NCBI RefSeq assembly: GCF_018143015.1 | Contig: NC_054752.1 | Span: forward strand, 3,224,001 to 3,288,000 | DNA from: Lytechinus variegatus | Taxonomy: Eukaryota > Echinodermata > Echinoidea > Temnopleuroida > Toxopneustidae | DNA length: 64,000 nucleotides | Direction of reading: 5' to 3' | Shown here: piece by piece, positions 25,101 to 34,580 of the stretch | Position numbering within the stretch: the stretch's first letter is position 1 | Layout: every line of letters starts with the position of its first letter | Translations under genes and position numbers: made by a program | The notes under the pieces: generated by a model | Database searches by the model: none | What the model was told of the DNA's origin: nothing | What the model saw: the letters and a program-made list of their open reading frames with translations, nothing else

Positions 25101-25403
25101 CACCTCAGCCCCTTGATTGATCAAATATTTTATAGCATCAAGATGACCATGGAAAGCAGCAACGTGTAAAGAAGTCTGTCTTTTAACAGACTTTCTCACC
25201 TTAGCCTGTTGATCGAGTAGATATACCAACATATCAACTTCAACTTTGCCGCTTATTGATGCAATTGCTAACGGTGTCCAGCTTTCAGCATTACCCTCAT
25301 TTACGTTTGCTCCTTGACTGACTAAGCTTTTTACTCTATAAAGATGACGATTCATCACAGTCAATAGTAATGATGAGAAGTCCTCCGTATCTTCGTCAGC
25401 CAT
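9415..25403 (-). CDS. ankyrin repeat - ZU5 - UPA-like - death domain protein with C-terminal membrane anchor
   Basis: Multi-exon gene. Exons in transcript order: 25403-23424, 22934-22759, 22599-22442, 21855-21824, 20601-20158, 18235-17994, 14825-14715, an exon ending at 10592, 10181-10083 and 9638-9415. GT/AG sites and reading phase agree at every junction except the one into the death-domain exon. Domains: about 18 ankyrin repeats; a further diverged ankyrin segment; an acidic linker; ZU5 (PVRVTMPHCG, VNHFSEHW); a UPA-like segment; a death domain; a 20-residue hydrophobic segment ending at the stop. ZU5-UPA-death modules occur in ankyrins, UNC5 and PIDD and mediate signalling. A tail anchor would place the protein on a membrane facing the cytosol. 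Odd points: an in-frame TGA at 24995-24993, and all acceptors directly before the death-domain exon give the wrong phase or a stop, so an exon is unseen or a separate transcript starts there. The start ATGG at 25403 is the first in frame. Confidence 0.72.
10592..10877 (-). CDS. death-domain exon
   Basis: Encodes FLLELSESIDLAVVSPANFA, then AIYLGVSSPK, NPQQAYMTLLNHHVKEHGTD and NNRLKSIADIV. The order of six amphipathic helices and the QAY..LL..H...G motif fit the death-domain superfamily; the usual Trp in helix 5 is His here. The donor is GATAGAG-GTACATG, phase 1. The upstream side is unclear: TGCAG lies 10 nt before an ATG at 10877, and reading through from that acceptor hits a stop in every phase except by starting at the ATG. 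This either marks a separate short transcript (death domain plus anchor) or hides a different acceptor. Confidence 0.75.
10878..11959. other. intron-like AT-rich DNA of the ankyrin gene
   Basis: Strongly AT-rich, with no splice-bounded coding segment that I could find on the minus strand. The exon missing from the UPA/death-domain junction was sought here and between 13510 and 14710 without success. Confidence 0.4.
11960..13506 (+). mobile_element. LINE 3' fragment (CR1/L2-like), split by a MITE
   Basis: Plus-strand reading gives the C-terminus of a non-LTR retrotransposon reverse transcriptase: LAHTKSLFSHLKVLNIFD, FHSYNKRSFSFDLPLTRTN, KKSIF and, after a frame change near 12240, WNNLPLYIKDSNSLSVFKRR. 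These are the usual HT..LF..LK, HSYN.R, P..RTN..KKSIF and WN.LP..I..S.S...FK motifs of CR1/L2-type elements. The 3' UTR continues after the inserted MITE (12397-13301) and ends at about 13506 in an AATAAATG-type repeat tail. The 5' part is absent, so this is a truncated, dead insertion. Confidence 0.8.
12397..13301. mobile_element. Tc1/mariner-type element, 905 bp, with about 290-bp inverted repeats
   Basis: Flanked by TA on both sides (12395-12396 and 13302-13303). The ends are inverted copies starting CAGTGCGAGTCAGAAAAA, and pairing continues with few differences for about 290 bp per arm. The central portion retains a short piece (around 12950) resembling a transposase C-terminus (LQIWNDLQQRIINVE). 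The TA duplication, end sequence and transposase scrap place it in Tc1/mariner. It is non-autonomous. It sits inside the LINE 3' UTR, so it is younger than that LINE copy. Confidence 0.9.
13507..14204. other. non-coding, with a GGATCCAGGG-type repeat scrap
   Basis: Near 13600, GGCGGATCCAGGG followed by a G-run resembles one end of the element at 38138-38287. No opposite end or coding exon was found. Confidence 0.4.
14205..14590. repeat. fold-back array of TTCCGAAGGTTCGT units
   Basis: The left half is about 12 direct copies of a 14-16-bp unit, TTCCGAAGGTTCGTTA, with longer variants containing CCGAAAACGAAA. From about 14430 the same words appear on the other strand (AACGAACCTTCGGAATAACG). The whole block can fold into one long imperfect hairpin. 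Arms built from short tandem repeats are the known structure of the sea urchin TU fold-back transposons. It lies in an intron of the ankyrin gene. Confidence 0.85.
14715..14825 (-). CDS. exon 7: part of a UPA-like domain
   Basis: A 111-nt, phase-0 exon encoding 37 residues including VPDGYKVPIPGEQFLVKW and LKISCKAKNIINETE, between a TTTTAAAAG acceptor and a GAG-GTAACG donor. The Gly-Glu followed by alternating hydrophobic strands fits the start of a UPA domain, which follows ZU5 in UNC5, PIDD and ankyrins. A whole UPA domain is longer, so the missing exon inferred from phase probably carries the rest. Confidence 0.65.
14826..17177. other. intron of the ankyrin gene, no repeat resolved
   Basis: AT-rich. 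One sharp motif stands out: AAGATGGCGGCGCCC at about 16111-16125, a near-perfect YY1-type initiator element. No first exon could be placed beside it. Confidence 0.4.
17178..17330 (+). mobile_element. tRNA-Leu-like SINE, family C, copy 2
   Basis: Box A TGGCCGAGTGGTCAAAGG and box B GGTTCGATCCCCGG. The outer ends GCCGTGG and CCGCGGC could pair as a 7-bp acceptor stem. The anticodon and variable arms do not fold, and the downstream body (AGCAAGGCATTTAGTCTAC, TTTCAAATAAATG) matches the copy at 7003-7160. Confidence 0.75.
17994..20601 (-). CDS. exons 5 and 6: acidic linker and ZU5 domain
   Basis: Exon 5 (20601-20158) starts with a hydrophilic linker rich in Gln, Glu and Asp (about 60 residues). 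It then enters ZU5: HGIMVRISKYETYS, the acidic strand ELELKETEAIISVG and DSPVRVTMPHCGAF, the classic PHC motif. Exon 6 (18235-17994) continues SPRCVVRDRDLDIYVNHFSE, the ZU5 C-terminal His-Phe-Ser signature. It then has a basic segment and a UPA-like strand EEHVLLVNVRDQ. The 445-nt and 243-nt phase sums are consistent. The acceptor of exon 6 is ATATATCACAG and the donor of exon 5 is AATG-GTATGC. Confidence 0.8.
19222..19500 (-). CDS. possible small membrane protein or alternative terminal exon
   Basis: A minus-strand frame open from about 19500 reads NWPELYDGRHRMSTEVVIAF, then a hydrophobic stretch VLYGISIFVSLGLLI and the basic tail QHRKKQF. The C-terminal half repeats AQNI(T/A), made by a tandem DNA repeat (GTTCTGAGCTG) that may be non-coding. 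The combination of an acidic head, one membrane segment and a basic flank looks like a real single-pass protein, and its position inside the ankyrin gene raises an alternative anchor exon. No convincing acceptor or homologue was recognised; a chance frame remains quite possible. Confidence 0.25.
   Translation of the reverse strand, partial: FNWPELYDGRHRMSTEVVIAFVLYGISIFVSLGLLIQHRKKQFAQQITSKVHGAKTAAQNIAAQNITAQNILWLVYLQVTSRIFYPYICIQM
19896..20018. repeat. imperfect inverted repeat with about 45-bp arms
   Basis: Left arm CAATGGACAGAATACTTCA and right arm, on the other strand, CAATGGACAGAATATTTCA. Pairing continues through GTGAAAGATGAAAT-like sequence around a loop of about 30 bp. It is probably a small palindromic MITE. 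Confidence 0.75.
20640..20970. repeat. fold-back array of GTCTAATNNCCA-type units
   Basis: The left half (20640-20800) repeats degenerate words such as CCAATTCGTCCACT and CCATTTAGTCTACA. The right half (20810-20960) carries the same words on the other strand (AGACGAAATGGTGATTAGAC). The outermost pair is CAATTCGTC/GACGAATTGG. It has the same architecture as 14205-14590 but an unrelated unit. It lies in an ankyrin-gene intron. Confidence 0.8.
22442..22934 (-). CDS. exons 2 and 3: diverged ankyrin segment
   Basis: Exon 2 (22934-22759) encodes EDIYRAIHNGDTPIIERL and later DGKTCLHKAIKLC. Exon 3 (22599-22442) encodes VFYLLENGAKTDM and SGKLPIHYAKDD. Both are ankyrin-like but no longer match the tandem consensus. 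Exon 2 is flanked by GAAAAG and GTAAGTCAG; exon 3 by a TTTCTTTCTTTCAG acceptor and an AAG-GTGATC donor. Phases fit exon 1 (phase 0) and the 32-nt exon at 21855-21824 (carry of 2, then 1). Confidence 0.75.
23424..25403 (-). CDS. exon 1: about 18 tandem ankyrin repeats, with an in-frame TGA
   Basis: Begins MADEDTEDFSS and carries about 18 consecutive 33-residue ankyrin repeats with the pattern GWTALHIAARNGHLDVVKYL followed by ISQGAEVNKGD. At DNA level the units are 99 bp and very alike, pointing to recent tandem expansion. A TGA at 24995-24993 sits where most repeats have Lys-Gly (AAAGGA here reads ACATGA). The same frame then stays open for another 1.5 kb, so the stop is isolated. No ATG follows in frame within the exon. 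The exon ends at AAG before GTAAAT, phase 0. The stop may be a pseudogenising mutation, an allele, an assembly error, or lie in a spliced-out repeat. Confidence 0.85.
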
Positions 25404-27990
25404 ACTCGCTCTAGATCTATATAAGATTATCGATAGATTTGGCTACTTTAGAAATACCTCGCTGAGCAGCTAAATCATGTGGTTTAACCAAAACGGTCTT
25501 TTCCACATTAGGACCATGACATGCATGATGTAGAGCTTTCTGTTTATGCTTGATATATGTGCATGGTTAATTAGATAACACCTTTTATTTCACCCGATTG
25601 TCTTATTAGATATCCTCTTAATATTCATGCTGGTTGATGTCTTCTATTTCCATGATAATGTACTTCAATTTACCAAATGCCCTTTTATGTTTTTAATTCT
25701 CACAACATGCAAAAAGTGGTCATTCAAGAGTCGTTCAACATTAGGTGATATACTTTCCTGTTACTCATGCGCAGCAATGTGTGTGTACAAATGCCGTTCC
25801 CTGGATTCCCCACGAACACAAGAATGTCAATAGACGCTGTCCAGTATAGTTTGTGGAGCCCGGCCTCCATCTTCGGTGTAAAAGTTTGTGTTTAAATCTT
25901 CGATTTTTGTAGTCGCAGGTGTAATATCTACTTCTTCAAACCCACAAAATATTCTAAGGGATAATTCCCAAACATCTGTATAACTTCAGCGCAGGTCCAA
26001 CGGCGGTGACGTTGCGGTTATCAACGTATATCAGGAATGCAGTATTATTTACTTTATAAAAAAATGAAACTGCATGCAAAGGGAAATAAATTGATTGACT
26101 TTGGAATCATCGCAGGCAGAGTAGAGAGATATAGGTATAAAGGTGATGTCAACCCTCCCCCGTCCTCATGAATGTCTGATTATCCAGTGCGTGTTTTTAA
26201 AGTGTTTACTCTTTGAAAAAGCCATGTAAATAAAAGATATGGGACTTATTCTTGGATATCATATTCTTTGACTTTGCTCTCATTTGATATTAAATAAAAC
26301 TCTTTTTTGACATAATGTTACGCAAGAGTGAGCTCTGTCCATTTTGGTAAAACTCGCACAAAAGTGATATCTTCAAAACAACCTTTTAGCTAAAGTCAAT
26401 TTGTTTTCAGTTTTTAATGTCTTCTTTTCTTCATATAATTATTTTCAAGTTCTGCGCAAATCAATTTTCGCGAAATTTCTGAAACAAGTTCATGATACCT
26501 ACACAACCGGGAAAAATTGTCGAAAGGTCGCGGTTCGCTTAAAGCATGGAGCTATAAGGTCCATGCTGAAAGACAGCTGTACAAATGTGGGAAAATCTTC
26601 AGGATAATTGCAAATGTACAATTGTTCTTTAAAATTATTTCAAGGTGATATACGTATATAATTTTGACTGACTTTGAGGGGAACATCAAATATATTGCCC
26701 ACAAAAGAATCCTTTTGGCCGGAATCTTTAGACGAGGCCAATATGGTTCTTATAAGGGCAATATATTGATATTCCTCGAAAGAAATGCCATTCAATATTT
26801 TTATTATCATCTAAATCAGATATCTAGAGTACAAATCAGGAAAATTGAAATATTTCTTTTAAGAGTATAGTTCTATTGTGTCATGTTTTCGGGGTCTACG
26901 CTCTGCACTTTACCTTTATAACCTGCGTTGTAAGCGCCCAGATCCAGCTGTATTATGAAGACTATCTCTTTATACTCATCCTGAAATGCCCGGATGTGAG
27001 ACCAGAGAAAATAGAATTTAGGCATCTTTTGCGTCGTTTCTGCATGCAAAATCAATACGCACATAGAGACCTAGCAAGTTACAAATAATATACCTATCCC
27101 TTCCCGATAGAAAATCTAGGACTGTCAAAGTTCGCCACTAGGGCAAGTGAGACCTGGGCGTGGTGTAGTGGGAAGTGAGGTAAAACGGCTATGGAGATTT
27201 CTGGTCAGAATCTAATGTTTTCCCATTTATTTAGCCGTCAGAACCAAGTCACTTCAAGGACCACGCCAACGCTGTTCTGCAGGGTTTTTATACTTTTATT
27301 TCGCCGAGATAAACTCTCATTCCTTGGTAAGCCTGTGATACTATTTGTGGAACCAGTTCCGTCTGCATGATAAATGACTGGAGGAAATCTTCCTCGGCAC
27401 TGCGAGTGAGTTAATTCAACCACCCCTTGAAGACGTCGTAGCCCACGATTTGCTTGACAAGATCGACGTCATGCCGACAGCTCAAAGAGTATTATTATGA
27501 ATCGTCTACAGACTGCTAACCTGTATGTATTGATCGCGAATGTGACTCTTAATTCTGTTTTTAGTTTATTGAGGACTGGATCATATTTCAAAAATAGTAT
27601 TTTATATTTTCTATACAAAGAAATTGCACCAAACTCCACAGGTCATATGTTTGAATCATTGTAATCGTTGAGAATGGAAAACAATGTTTATAGGTGAACC
27701 CTAAATTTTGTATGGAACCATTCTGAATAATCCAGATTTGTTTGTTCGTTTGTTTAGATCAAATTCACCGGGCATAATCTATTATTTCTCCAAAGAGTAA
27801 TAAAGATTGTATATGATTTTACCTGGTTCATAATCATTTAACAAATCTACAGACTTATTTAATATGTGTCTGTATTTTCCGAGACTAGTGGTAACAAGGA
27901 CAATACGGTTTTGTAAATGTATTACTATCAGCTCAAATGGCTGATAAGGGCTAGAGATATATTTATATATTGTACAAATATACCGGGTTT
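25404..27990. other. upstream region of the ankyrin gene, no gene recognised
   Basis: Contains what would be the promoter side of the minus-strand ankyrin gene; no TATA box is obvious near 25404. Around 26190-26600, GTTTACTCTTTGAAAAA and GAGTGAGCTCTGTCCATTTT match parts of the element at 27998-28340, suggesting a decayed relative. Short open frames here lack protein character. Confidence 0.4.
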
Positions 27991-27997
27991 GAGAAAG

Positions 27998-28340
27998 TAC
28001 AGTGCGTATCAAAAAAAAGTTTACTCTTTGAAAAAGACCTTGGAATTGAAAAATATACTACATGTGGGTAATTTTTTCACATATATTCTTGGGTTTGGGT
28101 CTCATCTATCCAATGGAAGTAAAAGTTTTGACAGAATGTTACACTTGAGTGAGCACTGTCCATTTTTGTAAAGCTCGCAGAAATCTGCGCAGAAATGCTC
28201 GTTTTCACGCTGTGTCAAGGGGAAGGGGCGAAATCAAACTTACACTGCGAAACATTTCTCATACATTTCCCTTGCCCTTTTATTCAAATGAAATAAAACG
28301 AATACATTCAAGCGTTTTTGTAACAATTTTGCCACTCAAA
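27998..28340. mobile_element. mariner-like MITE remnant
   Basis: Starts with CAGTGCGTATCAAAAAAAAG, the kind of terminal sequence seen in Tc1/mariner elements. It continues with GTTTACTCTTTGAAAAAG and GAGCACTGTCCATTTTTG, words shared with 26190-26380. The other terminus is not clear. Confidence 0.5.
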
Positions 28341-29469
28341 CTGAAATTTTAACACTTAGTAAGCACAACCTTTAACTTTTTGTGCCAGCTGGATCTGAGG
28401 ACATAACTGAATCTAAAGTAAAGTTTATACTAGACATTTCCAGCATTTTTCACTAAGTTTTTACCATTTAAAGTGAACTTACCCTGGTGAACTAAAATCA
28501 AAGGATTCAAGCAACTCGAATCATTCGATGATCAAATGATTGCCATTATTAATTTTATTTTCAGCATACAGATTCATTGAAAACAAGCAAGACGCGAATT
28601 CACATTGACTGTTATTTATTTGAGAGTTTGTGATTCAGCTAGCTAGCATTGCATTTTACCTGCGTTAATTGCGCTGCGCACAGCGACAGTGGTCCCCTTT
28701 AAAAGCGTGTGCCGTTGCATCACTAGACTTGCCAGCCGGTGCCGAAATTATTTTCCCCACCGCAGTTGTGGACATCAATATGAATATTCATAATTTCGTC
28801 ATAACACTACGCATGCGCGTGGCCTTTCGCATTGTATGTCATGAATGTATTAGCACCCTCAAATTGTCGGTACCCTGTAGACCTAGCCTAGCCCTTATCT
28901 AGATCCAATTCTTAAACACTTATCTAACAACCATTAATGACAAGAAGAGACGTTAGGCTAGGCTATGGCTCTAGCCCAGGCTAGGCCGACTAATGGTTAA
29001 CTTAGAATTGGTCAATTCTGAACTTTACGTTAGACCAATTAGCTTGATAGCATGGGTTTAACAAAATTAAATACACAATTTCATAACATAAATTACAAAA
29101 TAGTATGTTGATATGTTGATGATACCTGTATGACATCATCAGCTTGTTACTTGCATATTCATAAAGACGTGCTTAGAGCTCTTTCATCAAAATAATGCAG
29201 AGCTAAGAATGTCATTTATTACTTTATTGTCCAATTTTGATGAATTTTTCAGTTTTGTTATAAATAGTACATGTAATCAAAGGCCAGATCCATGGTTTCC
29301 CCTATGCTTGACCTCAATGCCTGTTTGTATAATTTACACACCTTTTATTGAGATATACAAAGCGCTTCGAGAGGCCATCCTAGTCAGCACAGAAGATGAA
29401 AAATATTTACAAATTACCAGGCAGTGACAGTATTGTTCAAGTCCAGAGCAAAGATGAACATGAATGGTA
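28341..29469. other. non-coding, with a promoter-like CpG patch
   Basis: Between 28660 and 28890 the DNA is locally GC-rich and contains ACGCATGCGCGT (about 28808-28819), a strong NRF1-like site, and AGCGACAGTGG. No first exon could be assigned on either strand. Confidence 0.4.
28808..28821. promoter_or_regulatory. NRF1-like site in an orphan CpG patch
   Basis: ACGCATGCGCGT matches the GCGCATGCGC core. It is surrounded by CpG-containing sequence, but no transcript start or coding exon is recognisable nearby. Confidence 0.3.
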
Positions 29470-30070
29470 CATGTAGGTCTTCAAATTATATTTGAATTGA
29501 TACAAGGTTGTTGACGATTTCAGGAGAGGAGGTAAATAATTCCATGGCATTGGAGCAGTAGCGGAGAAAGCTGCATCACCAGTAGCTTATCTGTAGGTGC
29601 GTGGTAAAGTAATGATCACAGAAATAAAAAGGCAAGTGCGGCCAGTGCGCGTAGAAATAAAATGACGCACAAGGCATTCCTGTCAATACAGTACCCTGGA
29701 GCTTTGTCATTGACTACTTTGAAAATCAGTAGAAGGACGCTGATGTTCATGTATATCCTTTCCTTGACGAAGTTGGCGTATTAGCCAAATGGCACGATAG
29801 ATGCAGCATTCTGTACTCTCTGCAGTCGGTCCGGATCGCCCTGACTAATTCAAGCACGAAGAGCATTGCAATAATCCAGTCTAGATTGCACGAAACCACG
29901 GACTACTGTGTGGCAAGTAGGAGTATAAAAGGTACTTCCCATTGGCCTTTATTCTTCCAATCTGTTCGATGTTAGACTGGTAGGGAGCAGGTTGCAATAG
30001 CGCTATGTAAGGAGTTACGAAACCTAGAGATACGACGGGTTCTTTCCAATAGACATGATAGAATCAATTG
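29470..30070 (-). mobile_element. decayed LINE reverse transcriptase fragment (CR1/L2-like)
   Basis: Minus-strand translation in shifting frames gives SRLDYCNAL-like text at about 29880, DRLQRVQNAA at about 29825, and KERIYMNISVLLLIFKVVND then KAPGY at about 29700-29760. These are the SRLDYCN, LQ.VQN.AAR and FK...APGYL motifs of CR1/L2-clade reverse transcriptases. Stops and frame changes show that it is an old, dead fragment. Confidence 0.75.
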
Positions 30071-30935
30071 AGCGTGTGGATATCTAGACGACTGGATGCT
30101 GGCAGATAAGGCAGTTAAGGTGGGATGGCAATTTACTTTCAGGAACCTTCCATTTCAACTTAGAGCATCTGCAAAAATAACAGAAGAGAAACATAAAAAC
30201 CTTTTCTACAATAACTATTTCATCTTCATTAAAAACTACTAACATGGTTTGAATATCAATTTCCAAACTTTTTAAAAATTATTTAAAAACAATGTTAGGT
30301 TTGTTACATATCTTATACATCAAATATGAACATTTAAAGTCAAGTTAAGGAGTCTTGGGGCATGATGCCCTCAAAATCTGCACCTCCAAAACATTTCTGT
30401 ATCGGAAAGGAAATTTTAGAGTAAATTTATTTGAAAAAAAAATATTTATTTTCTTGTATAATTAATTGCGATTTTAAGTCATACTTTTTTCATGTGTTTT
30501 AAATGATTATGGGGTAATTCTGTCTGTTTGAATAAGAAATTACAAGTTGCCAATTTCACAAAGTGGAAATCATCTCTGATGTGATCATAAATGCGCATGT
30601 TAAGTGCTGATATTTCACTTATGCCTAACTATTGTGTTTGAATTGACAGCAGCATGAACCTTGTAAGAGCATTACGTATGGGGCAAAATTTCCAAAACGA
30701 TTTTGAAATTTGTTTGGCAAAACTTGTGTCACGAATTTTTCACATAACACTCAGAAAATAATTTCATATTTCACCCATTCCGTTTCTTTTATTTCATTTT
30801 CTCCTCTACTGTGAATCTCCGAAAAAGGAACTGTGCCTGGCACAAATTAGAGCTAAAAATGACCCGGTACCCCTTTCGAGGGTGTGGCAGGGTCTGAAAT
30901 CAGGCCCTATTCATCAGTATCTGATCCTGGTGGTT

Positions 30936-31088
30936 GTTTCATAAAGCTGTTCGTAAGTTAAGAGCGACTTTGAGAACGACTGGTGGACCTCACGCTCTAA
31001 ATAGTCACCAATAATATCATTTACAACAAGAAATGATCACCAGTCGTTCGTAAAGTCGCTCTTAACTTACGATCAGCTTTATGAAACT
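30936..31088. mobile_element. MITE with CATAAAGCTGTTCGTAAGTT ends, copy 1
   Basis: The left end reads TTTCATAAAGCTGTTCGTAA. The right end, on the other strand, reads TTTCATAAAGCTGATCGTAA. The pairing AGTTAAGAGCGACTTT continues inward. About 150 bp. A more diverged copy is at 37750-37920. Confidence 0.9.
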
Positions 31089-32959
31089 GCCCCGGGATGG
31101 GTTAGGATGAAAAGTCCGTCACTTTCAGTGAATTTAGAATATTTCATCATGTTAATTTCAGGAAATTTAACTGGTTTTATGCTCAAGTTGTCTTTTTTCT
31201 GTACTATCTACAAAAATATTTGTATCATATTTTTATTAGGAGGCTGCACTCTACAAGCAACAGCTTCCCTCATTCCCAACCTGTTTATGTGCTAATTTTG
31301 TATATAAAAAATTGCTATTATGTTTCCCTGATTTAATTTGTAGGCCCTATATCAAAATGTACGAAACAAAGTGTAAATGTTGGAACGGAAATAAACAAAA
31401 TAAAAAAAATCCATTTAAAAGTTGAAAAGATATCGAAAGTTAGAACTTGAAAACATTCTTAATTTGAGCCTCTGATATACCTTCGCGTGTTTTTTACATT
31501 TCAGTCGTGTTTTTTGTAAGCACTTGTTCTTCTTTTTCTTTTTTTAGAAACCGTATTAATGGTTAACACATTCACACAACAGTCATTTCACGTCAATAAA
31601 GTTCGGGATCGGATTGAACGATGTTATTGACTGAATTTTTTATTACTAAGATGTACATACACTAAATAAAGTAATACCATAACCGATCTGTGCGTTTAGT
31701 CGATAGTGTTTGCATTGTCGATATTTGAACTTTTCAATAGGTATGAAATGATAAAATGCCAGCTGGGTGGATATACACATTGGTGTTAAGCATGCTAATA
31801 TAGGGAAGGGACAGATAATCAATCACATTATTTTTTAAATAAAATATTTGATCTTTGCTTACAACAGGACCTAAAATGACCACCAAGTCCCAATGAAATA
31901 GAGAGAAGATGTTAGAAAATGAACGCGAAGAGAACATTTTAGCAGTAACATGATGTAAATTATCAAACCATGGAAGAAAATGGGAACATTTCCTTACAAG
32001 AGTATAGAGCTCACAAGATCATGTTCGTTAATTTATGGTGTTTTGCTTGTTTGGAATGGAACGCGGGCACTGTATGCAAGCTAGGGCGTATTAAGTGTGA
32101 GTGTTTGAGGGTGTGAAGTGTGGGTGTTTGCGTGTGTGTCGGAGGGAAGGGGAGGGTGGGGTAAGGAGGGGGCAGGTATAACCGCGCCTAGCTACACTTT
32201 TATTTTAAAAAAATTCTCACTTATTTCTGAGTCACACCTCATCTGGTACGATACAGTGTCTTCGAATAATATTACATGATGTGCATAATGTATAAGAGTT
32301 TAAGTAATTTTTTTCGAATTATGTTTACAATTGTTACTAAATGAACTATAATGTTTGAACTAATTTGAGAGAAAATAATAAAACATCCTTTAAAAAGAAA
32401 TCGGTTTTGTGTGAAGAGTGCTCAGCTGCAAGTTTTTGAAGGGGCTATTAAGACGTTTGGAATGTTGCAAGAAATGCATTCAATTAATTGGGAATTTCTG
32501 TTCCAATTTATTGATAAATCAATTTAGCTGCGTTAAATAAGTTTATACTCCTATAGTGAGAAACAGCTTAGCGAACAATGTATTATTGCAAATTTGCAAT
32601 TAATTACAAGACATAATTGATTTTAGGATCCTGAAAATATTTACAATTGGTTAAGGTTTCTTGCAACGCTCTTTACAAATGTAAACTATTGCGTCAACGA
32701 ACTTTACTAATAAAACAGATGTCTTTCATACGCATGACGTCATCAAAAAGTTTGTAAAGCAACTGTATAATGTATCAGAGCCGAATGCAGTTAGAGACGG
32801 GAAACTCTACTGATATTATATACATTAAGATTGTAACATTCTGTTGGCCGATGGAACTTCAGTCATAGTTTACCCCTATTTCGTTGATATATTACAAAAC
32901 AAACATTGTCGACATTACAAAAAAATCACAGTTTGATAAGGAAGCTTTAATGAACAGTC
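31089..32959. other. non-coding, nothing recognised
   Basis: AT-rich. The sequence ACGGAAATAAACAAAATAAAA at about 31385 looks like a retroposon tail without an identifiable body. A GT-rich stretch lies near 32100-32170. Confidence 0.4.
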
Positions 32960-33004
32960 CAAAGTGATGATGATGATGATGACAACGACGGCGATATAAT
33001 GATA

Positions 33005-33037
<33 letters not shown>

Positions 33038-33125
33038 GTGATCATGGTGATCATGATGATGATGATTATGGAGATGATGATGATGCCTGATGGGTGAAGA
33101 TGATGATGAAGGTGGTGGTGGTGAT
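32960..33125. repeat. (GAT)n-rich microsatellite
   Basis: An imperfect ATG/GAT trinucleotide array with GGTGGT interruptions. The His/Ile-rich frames across it are repeat translations. Confidence 0.9.
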
Positions 33126-33548
33126 GTTGGTGGAGAACTGATGATGTAAGAATTGTTAAACTATGTGTAATTGGTCCAAGTTCACCCAACGTACGGTTGT
33201 GTTAATGTGCATTTTTACCACCTGTTGCCATTTTATTCATATTATGAGAAGTATTCGACCAACCATTAATTGCCAACTATGAATAAACTTTGACAAAAAA
33301 AGAAGAAACTATTTTGATTGATCGATGGGCGACAATTACAGCTGACCAAGAATGTTCTGATACCTTATCAAATGATTTTGTTTACAGAGTGTACACGAAA
33401 TACGAAATCAATTGTGTGGTTTGCCTGATGTATGACAATTCGATCAATAAATTAAAACATATTAACTTGAAAAACGTCATCATCTCAGTGTTACTATTTG
33501 ACTTATACACAATATCACTCTCTTACCAAAACAAACTTAGCAAGAGAA

Positions 33549-33939
33549 TTAAAGGGGAAGTTCATTAGTTAGATTGAATAAAAGTAGAAAATTTGAGGGG
33601 AAAACAGTCAAGGTTCTATAAAAAAAAAGATCTCCCTCATATGTCGTGTGATTTTCTTATGTCGTTTTCTAAAAAAAAGGGTCATTCTTTTGGGGTGGAT
33701 ATCATTAGGCGCATAATTCCATTCCCCCTTCTGTAAGAAAAATGTTCTTATCATGTTCCTAAGTGCGAAAAAAAATGAAATTTCTGAAATTAACTTTACA
33801 TTTAATATGAAGCTGCTCGCATATGAAGCGACTCTTATATTTTGATGGGTCTTCATCAAACCTTTGATATTTTCTAACCTGTTTTCTTCTTTTATTGAAA
33901 CCAACTTACATCATATCAGGGCGAACTTCCCATTTAACA
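33549..33939. mobile_element. MITE with AAGGGGAAGTTC ends
   Basis: The left end is TTAAAGGGGAAGTTCA. The right end, on the other strand, is TTAAATGGGAAGTTCGCCCT. These are related to the termini of the 5587-6086 element. The interior is non-coding. Confidence 0.65.
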
Positions 33940-34580
33940 AGAAGTGATATCTGCGTTATCTGATAAAAATAAGGGTTCTTGTAATTACACTCGAGTCAAT
34001 TTGTATTGAAATCGATAAGTGACGAGTGAAACTGGACCCACGATGCACATTCCTTTACCTCAAGCTGAGAAAACAAGCAATATACAAATCTAGAAAAATA
34101 TAAAATGTCAAGAAACTTTTGGCTATTAGTCATCAAATAAGTGTACAACGCAAATCTTTTCTTTAATAATCAATGGTCTTTACTTTAATATCAAGTTTTC
34201 TTTTCATTTCTTCAGTTTGTTAGTCCGTTTGCCCTGCATGTTTAGTCTCACCTGTTACAGACTGACGCATATCGTATGATCGAACCGTAATGTTATACTT
34301 ACTGACCTTAAATTGCACAATTCTTAACCTGAAAAGGAATAATCTTTAACACTATATTTAATTCAGACGTCAGAGTTTATAGATATCAATTTCATTTGAA
34401 AAAAAGGATAGGATTTCATTTAGCATTTTAACACGATCAGGGATAGCAGATGTTGAGCTTGCCTGAATAATCTGTTATCATAGTAAAATATTAACCCTTA
34501 AACACGTGAATAACTTCTAAAATCGATTAAGGCAAACGTTAATGTTGATTTGTGTTGTTACCTTCTGAAATTGTGATGCT
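33940..34580. other. upstream region of the secreted EGF gene
   Basis: AT-rich DNA ending in a TATA box. No other gene-like feature was noted. Confidence 0.4.
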
